NCBI RefSeq assembly: GCF_009733595.1
Contig: NZ_WOFH01000011.1
Location: 186,001-250,000, forward strand
Length of the DNA: 64,000 nucleotides
Source: Actinomadura litoris
GTDB lineage: Bacteria; Actinomycetota; Actinomycetes; Streptosporangiales; Streptosporangiaceae
Direction of reading: 5' to 3'
Position 1 is the stretch's first letter. Every line of letters begins with the position of its first letter. The notes beneath the pieces were generated by a model, which searched no databases, had not been told where the DNA came from, and saw nothing but the letters and a program-made list of their open reading frames with translations. Positions 58,449 through 64,000 of the stretch are shown here, in pieces. The position numbers and the translations under genes are program-made.

Positions 58449-59057
58449 TCGGGCCAAAGATCTTCCGCGCGGACGGGGAACGCCAAGCGGTCCCGGGCGA
58501 CGCGCCACGGCGGCGCAAATCATCGGCGTATTCCGGCATTGCGTTGTCCACGGTTCTCCCCTTCCCGGCAAGACCGGGGCCCGGCGCGGGAATCGGTTCC
58601 GCCGGGATCCTCAGGCGAAGAAACACCAAGGCAGGTTCAGCCGCCGGGCGGCGGGCACACCCAAATGCGACTCTGAAATGGCCCGCCGCCGACAGGCGGA
58701 CGGCGCGCCCCGGCCGGCGCCCACCGCGCCGACCGTCCGCGAGCCGGGACGCGAACTGACGATGTTGGACGAGATGTACGGACAGAACACCGCCGCGAAC
58801 CCGGCCGCGCATGCCCCGCACCCCCGCGCGGCACCGGACATGACCCGACCAACCCCCCAATGACCGACTAGTCAGAAATTTCCCTCACGCCCTGCGAACC
58901 GTCGCTTTTCCCCTCAATGGGATAACAGGCACATTCCGCAGAACTCACAATGTTCCCAGCTCCCCGTTTTCGTGGCGGTGCCCACGCACTACAGTGGCGA
59001 CTTCACGATTCAATGCCGTGCGCCAATTCGTCGCGTCGGCACACGAAGGAGCATCGG
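58449..59057. other. Gene-poor interval with a possible 33-residue peptide
   Basis: No convincing gene in the first 300 bases. At 58762-58863 the frame MLDEMYGQNTAANPAAHAPH... encodes a 33-residue peptide; it is in frame with an Arg/Pro-rich upstream stretch, has no strong RBS and may be chance. The A/T-richer part around 58870-58960 (TCAGAAATTTCCCTC, GGGATAACAGG) probably carries the promoter of the coiled-coil gene. AAGGAG lies before its GTG at 59058. Confidence 0.4.
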
Positions 59058-60710
59058 GTGGAAACGAATCACAACTTCCTGCAGACGGGGGGTCAACCGG
59101 TCTCGGATCGGATGCGGGAGTTGCTCGCCCGTGCGGCGCAGGACCACGTCTACGAACAGCGCTCCCAGGGCCAGGTCCTGGACGAGATCCGCCAGCGGCT
59201 CGAAGGCATGGAGTGGCTGCTCCGCGAGGTCCGCGAGCGGGAGCTGAGCGGGCTGACCGGGCAGATCGACAGCGTTCGCGGGCAGGTCGACGACCTGTCC
59301 AGCAAGCCCCCGGAGTGGGCCGAGGGGCTGGCCGAGCACATCGAGGCGTTCGGCGAGCGGGTCAAGCCCGTCGCCGAGCTCCCCGCGCTGTGGGCCGACG
59401 TGGGCGTCGTCGCCGAGAACGTCGACGAGGGCCTGACGCGCATCCAGGCCGTCCTCGACTCCGCGCAGCACATCACCGAGGCCACGCAGCAGGCCGCGCA
59501 GCGCATGGACGAGATGGCCAAGCGGCTCGACCGGCTCCAGGGCAGCATGGAGGCCGCGTCCGTCCGCTTCAACCGGCTCGACAAGTCGCTCGCCGAACTC
59601 GGCCACCGGTCCGAGCGGCTGGAGCACTCGATCAACGGCGTCACGGCGCGGGTCGACCAGGCGCTCGGTGAGATGGCCGAGCGGATGGAGCAGGGGCTTG
59701 AGGCCGTCAACGGCCGGGTCGAGGGCGTCGGCGGCCGGCTGGACGGCCTCGACGGGCGCCTCGACGGCGTCGACGGGCGGCTGGAGGGCCTGTCGGGCAA
59801 GCTCGGCAGCCTCGACGGCCGGTTCGAGAGCATCGACGGACGCCTGGAGGGCGTGGGCGAGCGGATCGGGCGGCTCCCGGCCACGCTGGAGATCTCCGAG
59901 CTGCACCGGCTGCTGGGCGAGCTGGCGCGGCGGCCGGCCGTCGACCACGGCGACCGGTTCGACGCGCTGGAGAAGCACCTGGCCGAGGCCGTCGACCCGC
60001 TGATCGAGGAGCTGCGCGCCCGCCCGGACCGCGACGAGGTCAAGGCGACGATGTCGGAGATCGCCGAGACCGCCTACAGCGACGTCGCCAAGCGCATGGA
60101 CGAGTTCTCCCGCCGCTTCGAGGACGTGCACGACGACGTCCGCAAGCGGATCGAGGGCATCCACGAGGAGGTCGCCAAGCGGGTCGACGGCGCGCTGGAG
60201 GAGTTCACCAACCAGGTCGACCTCGTCTCCCGCCGGGTCGAGGCGGTGCACATCGACATGACCAAGCAGGTCGAGTCGGTGCACAACGAGATGGCGCGGC
60301 AGGTCAACGGCGTCCACGACGACTTCGGCAAGCGCATCGGCGACATCCACGAGGACGTCACGCGCCAGGTCGGCACGATCCACGAGGACGTCGCCAAGCA
60401 GGTCGGCGACATCCAGGAGGACGTCGCCCGGCACGTCGGCGGCGTGCAGGAGGAGTTCGCGCGGCGGGTCGAGGGCATGCAGGACGAGGCCGGACGCCGC
60501 GCCGAGGCCGCGCGGGTCGAGTTCGCCAAGCGCTTCTCCCGCGTCGAGGACGAGGTCGGCAAGAAGGTCGACGGCGTCCACGAGGAGGTCTCCAAGCAGG
60601 TCAACGCGGTGCACGAGGACGTGCTGAAGCGGCTGTCCACGCTGGAGGAGACGATGCTCGCGCTCGCCGAGGCGCTGCTGCGCCCGCGCCGCGAGGGCGG
60701 CAAGGACTGA
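59058..60710 (+). CDS. Long coiled-coil repeat protein
   Basis: 550 residues, almost entirely predicted amphipathic helix and coiled coil, with no cysteine, no signal peptide and no transmembrane helix. Three internal repeat styles are visible: the RLDGVDGRLEGLSGKLGSLD series (about 215-280), the RVEAVHIDMTKQVESVHNEM series (about 395-430), and the HEDVAKQVGDIQEDVARHV series (about 430-500), in steps near 7, 11 and 14 residues. The pattern resembles apolipoprotein-like or chemoreceptor-like antiparallel bundles. GTG start with AAGGAG. It lies between the THUMP-like methyltransferase and APH kinase genes in the slot between groES and tsaD. Role unknown; possibly cytoskeletal or scaffold. Confidence 0.8.
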   Translation: METNHNFLQTGGQPVSDRMRELLARAAQDHVYEQRSQGQVLDEIRQRLEGMEWLLREVRERELSGLTGQIDSVRGQVDDLSSKPPEWAEGLAEHIEAFGERVKPVAELPALWADVGVVAENVDEGLTRIQAVLDSAQHITEATQQAAQRMDEMAKRLDRLQGSMEAASVRFNRLDKSLAELGHRSERLEHSINGVTARVDQALGEMAERMEQGLEAVNGRVEGVGGRLDGLDGRLDGVDGRLEGLSGKLGSLDGRFESIDGRLEGVGERIGRLPATLEISELHRLLGELARRPAVDHGDRFDALEKHLAEAVDPLIEELRARPDRDEVKATMSEIAETAYSDVAKRMDEFSRRFEDVHDDVRKRIEGIHEEVAKRVDGALEEFTNQVDLVSRRVEAVHIDMTKQVESVHNEMARQVNGVHDDFGKRIGDIHEDVTRQVGTIHEDVAKQVGDIQEDVARHVGGVQEEFARRVEGMQDEAGRRAEAARVEFAKRFSRVEDEVGKKVDGVHEEVSKQVNAVHEDVLKRLSTLEETMLALAEALLRPRREGGKD

Positions 60711-60760
60711 GCCGGCCCGGGGTGGGGGCGTGGCGCGGCGGCGACGCGGCCCCACCCGCC

Positions 60761-60796
60761 GATCCTCCGGGCGCCCCGCCCCCGCACCGGAGGATC
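60761..60796 (+). terminator. Hairpin after the coiled-coil gene
   Basis: GATCCTCCGG ... CCGGAGGATC, perfect 10-bp arms around a 16-base loop, about 50 bases after the stop; followed by TTGATC. Likely terminator. Confidence 0.6.
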
Positions 60797-60880
60797 TTGA
60801 TCAAGGCACGTCGATGACGTGCAGAATGTTACGTTCCGTCTTCGCAAAATCACTCCCAATACCCTTCGGAATCCGTTTTC

Positions 60881-61864
60881 ATGGATCTCGTGACCCACAC
60901 TCCGGCTCCGACCGCGCCAGCCCGCGCCCAGCTCGGCCCGACCACCCTGCGCTGGGTGGAGGGCTGCCTGGGCAAGGGCGCCGAGGTGCGGATGATCCGG
61001 CCGCTGGCGGGCGGCACCGCCCACGCCAACCACGCGCTGCTCGTGGAGACCCCCTCGGGCACCGCCCACCGGCTCGTCCTGCGCCGCTGGACGCCGCGCG
61101 ACGCCGTCCCCGCCGAGGCCGTGCCCGCGTCCGAGCGCGGGCCCACCGCGCGCCGCTGCTACGGCGACACCGAGTTCTCACCCGAGCGGGAGATCGCCGC
61201 GCTGGCGCTGCTGGCGGGCTGCCCGATCCCGACGCCCTCGCTGGTGGCCGCCGACCCGTCCGGCGCGTACTGCGACGTGCCCGCGCTGCTGATCACGCGG
61301 CTGGTCGGGCATCCGCCCCGGCCCGCGCCCGACGACCTGCCCGAGTACCTGATCCAGCTCGCGGCGGCGCTGCTGGCCGTGCACGCGCTGAACGGCGCGT
61401 CCACGATGCCCCCCTACGTGCCCTACAACCGGCTCGACGTGCGGGTCCCGCCCCGGCACGCGCTGCGCCCCGGCCTGTGGGACCGCGCGTTCGAGCTGGC
61501 CTCGGGCCCGCCGCCGTGCGCGCCCGCCCGGTTCATCCACCGCGACTACCACGCCGACAACACGCTGTGGTCCTACGGGAAGCTCACCGGCGTCGTCGAC
61601 TGGTCGGACGCCTCGTCCGGCCCGATCGCGGTCGACATCGCGCGGATGCGCTGCGGCCTCGTCGTGCGGTACGGGCCGCGCGTCGCCGAGCGGTTCCTGG
61701 CGGCCTTCGACCAGGTGTCGGGCGGCTACGAGCACGACCCGTACTGGGACCTGCGCTGCGTCCTGGACCTGCTGCCCGAGGAGGAGGGCCGCGTCCTGGA
61801 CGAGGCGAAGGTCCCCCTGCTGGAGGACCACCTCGCCGGGCTGGTCGCCGCGCTCAGCGCGTGA
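60881..61864 (+). CDS. Aminoglycoside-phosphotransferase-family kinase
   Basis: 327 residues with the APH/choline-kinase fold: N-lobe LAGGTAHANHALLVETPSG, catalytic loop HRDYHADN at 220-227 and metal-binding DWSDA at 240-244. Small-molecule kinases of this family phosphorylate drugs, sugars, choline or homoserine, so the substrate is open; nothing nearby points to resistance. ATG 60881 lacks a strong RBS. It is convergent with tsaD. Confidence 0.83.
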   Translation: MDLVTHTPAPTAPARAQLGPTTLRWVEGCLGKGAEVRMIRPLAGGTAHANHALLVETPSGTAHRLVLRRWTPRDAVPAEAVPASERGPTARRCYGDTEFSPEREIAALALLAGCPIPTPSLVAADPSGAYCDVPALLITRLVGHPPRPAPDDLPEYLIQLAAALLAVHALNGASTMPPYVPYNRLDVRVPPRHALRPGLWDRAFELASGPPPCAPARFIHRDYHADNTLWSYGKLTGVVDWSDASSGPIAVDIARMRCGLVVRYGPRVAERFLAAFDQVSGGYEHDPYWDLRCVLDLLPEEEGRVLDEAKVPLLEDHLAGLVAALSA

Positions 61865-61904
61865 CCGTCAGCAGCGCCTGACCGTCCTCGGCGCCTGACC
61901 GTCC

Positions 61905-62939
61905 TCAGAGCGTGATCGACTCGATCGGCAGGCTGGAGTCGGCCGGAAGCTCCAGGTCGGACGGCGCGAGCCCCGAGGCGACCAGCTCCGACCCGAGCGC
62001 CGCGACCATCGCCCCGTTGTCGGTGCACAGCTTCGGGCGCGGCACCCGCAGCCGGACCCCGGCGGCCGCGCACCGCTCCGCCGCGAGCGCCCGCAGCCGC
62101 GAGTTCGCCGCGACGCCGCCGCCGATCAGCAGGTCGTGCACGCCGTTGTCCTTGCAGACCTTGAGCGCCTTCTGGGTGAGGACGTCCACCACGGCCTCCT
62201 GGAACGACGCGGCGACATCCGCGACCGGCACCGGCTCCCCGGCCCGCTCCCTGGCCTCCACCCACCGCGCGACGGCCGTCTTGAGCCCGGAGAACGAGAA
62301 GTCGTAGGTGCCGTCGTTGTACTTGCCGCGCGGGAACGCGATCGCGGCGGGGTCGCCCTCGCGCGCCAGCCGGTCGATCACGGGCCCGCCGGGGAAGCCC
62401 AGGTCCAGGACCCGCGCGACCTTGTCGAACGCCTCGCCCGCCGCGTCGTCCACGGTGGCGCCGAGGGAGCGGACGTCGCTCGCCACGTCCGGGACCAGCA
62501 GCAGCGAGGAGTGCCCGCCCGAGACGAGCATCGCCACGCACGGCTCGGGCAGCGGCCCGTGTTCGAGCTGGTCGACGCACACGTGCGCGGCCAGGTGGTT
62601 GACGCCGTAGAGCGGCTTGCCGAGCGAGAGCGCGTACGCCTTCGCGGCGGCCACCCCGACCATCAGCGCGCCCGGCAGCCCCGGGCCCGCCGTCACCGCG
62701 AACGCGTCGACGTCGGCGAAGGACACGCCCGCGTCGGCCAGCGCCCGCTCCACGGTCGGAGCCATCGCCTCCAGGTGCGCGCGCGAGGCGACCTCGGGCA
62801 CGACCCCGCCGAACCGCGCGTGCTGGTCGACGCTGGAGGCGATCGCGTCCGCGAGCAGCGTGTGCCCGCGCACGATGCCGACGCCGGTCTCGTCGCAGGA
62901 CGTCTCGATGCCGAGCACCAGCGGCTCGTCGCGAATCAT
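61905..62939 (-). CDS. tsaD: tRNA N6-adenosine threonylcarbamoyltransferase TsaD
   Basis: 344 residues of the Kae1/Qri7/TsaD family: VLGIETSCDETGVGIV at the start, the iron/zinc-binding NHLAAHVCV (His115, His119), and DLLIGGGVAANSRLR. With TsaB, TsaE and TsaC it makes t6A37 of ANN-decoding tRNAs. Its ATG overlaps the rimI stop by one base (TGATG); a GTG one codon earlier is possible. Third gene of the tsaB-rimI-tsaD operon. Confidence 0.96.
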   Translation of the reverse strand: MIRDEPLVLGIETSCDETGVGIVRGHTLLADAIASSVDQHARFGGVVPEVASRAHLEAMAPTVERALADAGVSFADVDAFAVTAGPGLPGALMVGVAAAKAYALSLGKPLYGVNHLAAHVCVDQLEHGPLPEPCVAMLVSGGHSSLLLVPDVASDVRSLGATVDDAAGEAFDKVARVLDLGFPGGPVIDRLAREGDPAAIAFPRGKYNDGTYDFSFSGLKTAVARWVEARERAGEPVPVADVAASFQEAVVDVLTQKALKVCKDNGVHDLLIGGGVAANSRLRALAAERCAAAGVRLRVPRPKLCTDNGAMVAALGSELVASGLAPSDLELPADSSLPIESITL

Positions 62940-63427
62940 CACATCTCCCGTGAGAAGCCCACGGGACGGCGATGCAGCACCCGCCGCATCACGATCGCGT
63001 CCACGTTCGCGGGCTGGTAGTAGCGTCTGCGGACACCGACCCGGCCGAACCCGAACCGCTCGTAGAGCCGCCGGGCGCCGTCGTTGTCGGCGCGCACCTC
63101 AAGGAACACCGCCTCGCTCTCGCGGCGGACGGCCTCGTCGATCAGCGCGGTCAGCAGCGCGCCGCCGATGCCGCCGCCGCGCCGGTCGGCGCGGACCCCG
63201 ATCGTCTGCACGTCGGCCTGCCCGCCCGCGACCGCGAGGCCCGCGTAGCCGACGATCTCGCCGCCGGTCTCCTCGGCGACGACGTAGTGCCTGGTCCTCG
63301 GCTGCTCGGCGAGCTCGTCCCGGAGCATGCCCTCGCTCCAGGCGTCCTCGGGGAACAGCACCGACTCCAGCGCGTGGACGGAGGGGAGGTCCGCCCCGGT
63401 CATCGGGCGCAGGACGACATCGCTCAC
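62939..63427 (-). CDS. rimI: Ribosomal-protein-alanine N-acetyltransferase RimI
   Basis: 162 residues of the GNAT fold: LRPMTGADLPSVHALESVLFPEDAWSE, the acetyl-CoA loop VRADRRGGGIGGALL, and EVRADNDGARRLYERFGFGRVGVRRRYY. RimI acetylates the N-terminal alanine of S18 (and other targets). GTG start overlaps the tsaB stop by four bases. Second gene of the operon, the usual actinobacterial order. Confidence 0.93.
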   Translation of the reverse strand: MSDVVLRPMTGADLPSVHALESVLFPEDAWSEGMLRDELAEQPRTRHYVVAEETGGEIVGYAGLAVAGGQADVQTIGVRADRRGGGIGGALLTALIDEAVRRESEAVFLEVRADNDGARRLYERFGFGRVGVRRRYYQPANVDAIVMRRVLHRRPVGFSREM

Positions 63428-64000
63428 GCCGGGGTCACCTTCTTGCGCGGCCCCGGCTCCTTCGCGTCGGGACGGCGCAGGTAGAGCGGCTCGGGCGGGA
63501 GCAGGGGGAGGCCCTTGAGCCCGGCCAGCCGCGCCACGGCCAGTTCGGCGAGCGCCGTCGCCGTCGGCAGCAGCGGCTCGTGGCCGGTGTCGCCGAACGT
63601 CTCCGGGTACAGGGCCGCGCCCTCGCCCACGACGGGCAGGCCCTCGGGCGCGCCGTCCAGGACGTCCGCCGCCGGGCCCACGGCCGGGTCGGTGGCGCGG
63701 GCGCGGCACGAGGCGTACCGGGCCCAGTAGACCTCCTTGCGGCGGGCGTCGGTGGCGACGGCGAACGGCTCGTCGCGCCCGGTGGCCGAGGCGATGACGT
63801 CCAGCGTGCAGACGCCGTGCACGGGGACGCCGAGGGCCTCCCCCATCGCTTGCGCGGTGACCAGGCCGACCCGCAGCCCGGTGTAGGGGCCGGGGCCGAC
63901 GCCGACGGCGATCGCGCTCAGATCGGCGGGCGCGGCACCCGCGTCGGCCATCACCTGCGCGATGGACGGCGTGAGCAGCTCGGTGTGCCTGCGCCGGTCG
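63424..64000 (-). CDS. tsaB: TsaB, t6A-biosynthesis partner (5' part outside the window)
   Basis: Partial at the right edge: the visible C-terminal 190 or so residues begin near RRHTELLTPSIAQVMADAG and include VGVGPGPYTGLRVGLVTAQAMG, the TsaB signature, and PLYLRRPDAKEP near the end. TsaB is the inactive Kae1-like partner that binds TsaD. Its stop overlaps rimI. The start codon lies beyond position 64000. Confidence 0.93.
   Translation of the reverse strand, partial: DRRRHTELLTPSIAQVMADAGAAPADLSAIAVGVGPGPYTGLRVGLVTAQAMGEALGVPVHGVCTLDVIASATGRDEPFAVATDARRKEVYWARYASCRARATDPAVGPAADVLDGAPEGLPVVGEGAALYPETFGDTGHEPLLPTATALAELAVARLAGLKGLPLLPPEPLYLRRPDAKEPGPRKKVTPA

Noticed and set aside
58762..58863. 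RiPP precursor peptide
   Set aside because: 33 residues without Cys, with no leader motif, modification enzyme or RBS.

Overview
The window is chromosomal DNA of a high-GC Gram-positive actinomycete. Codon third positions are strongly G/C, GTG starts are common, and many families are actinobacterial (DUF397, DUF5753-type XRE regulators, DUF6879-like, BldC-like, DUF5319, SigD/RsdA, GuaB3). The gene mix, with teichoic-acid polymerases, paired M43 metalloproteases and a His-tailed GroEL1, suggests a Streptosporangiales-type organism such as Thermomonosporaceae/Actinomadura. That placement is inference from gene content. No rRNA, tRNA, IS element or CRISPR array was recognised.

Layout. 0.25-7.9 kb: two tandem giant wall-polymer enzymes (GT2 plus CDP-glycerol glycerophosphotransferase); the second has lost the GT2 DxD metal motif. 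8.0-9.6 kb: a C-rich, strand-asymmetric degenerate tandem repeat with no convincing coding frame. 9.8-12.6 kb: RidA, two unknown proteins and a methyltransferase. 12.7-17.8 kb: coxG and a coxS-coxL-coxM molybdenum hydroxylase operon (form II type). 18.2-25 kb: CHAP peptidoglycan hydrolase, small secreted protein, SBF-like transporter with a PEP-mutase-like lyase, OxyR and a class A PBP. 25.5-28.3 kb: a tightly overlapping oxidoreductase / DegT aminotransferase / Nudix operon, divergent from an unusual HTH-peptide deformylase fusion (28.4-30.0 kb). 30-34 kb: an actinomycete regulatory cluster (DUF397, DUF6879-like, XRE-DUF5753, HATPase, frameshifted bldC-like gene). 34.3-37.1 kb: ahpC-ahpD and guaA. 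37.3-43.7 kb: two M43 proteases flanking an AlkD-like repair protein, then a GMC oxidoreductase/ALDH pair with a divergent TetR gene. 44.7-47.5 kb: PAP2 phosphatase convergent with a membrane NACHT NTPase. 47.7-64 kb: core block of glpD, guaB3, guaB2, DUF5319, rsdA-sigD, groEL1-groES, a THUMP-like methyltransferase, a giant coiled-coil protein, an APH kinase and tsaB-rimI-tsaD.

How the genes work together. The right half follows, from memory, the Mycobacterium tuberculosis order choD-guaB3-guaB2-Rv3412-Rv3413c-sigD-groEL1-groES-tsaD-rimI-tsaB, so it is conserved actinobacterial backbone with local insertions (methyltransferase, coiled-coil protein, kinase). The left half and the 25-34 kb segment are accessory. 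The least conventional locus is the HTH-deformylase fusion facing a three-gene aminotransferase operon across a 125-bp intergenic region that carries an 11-bp-phased direct repeat.
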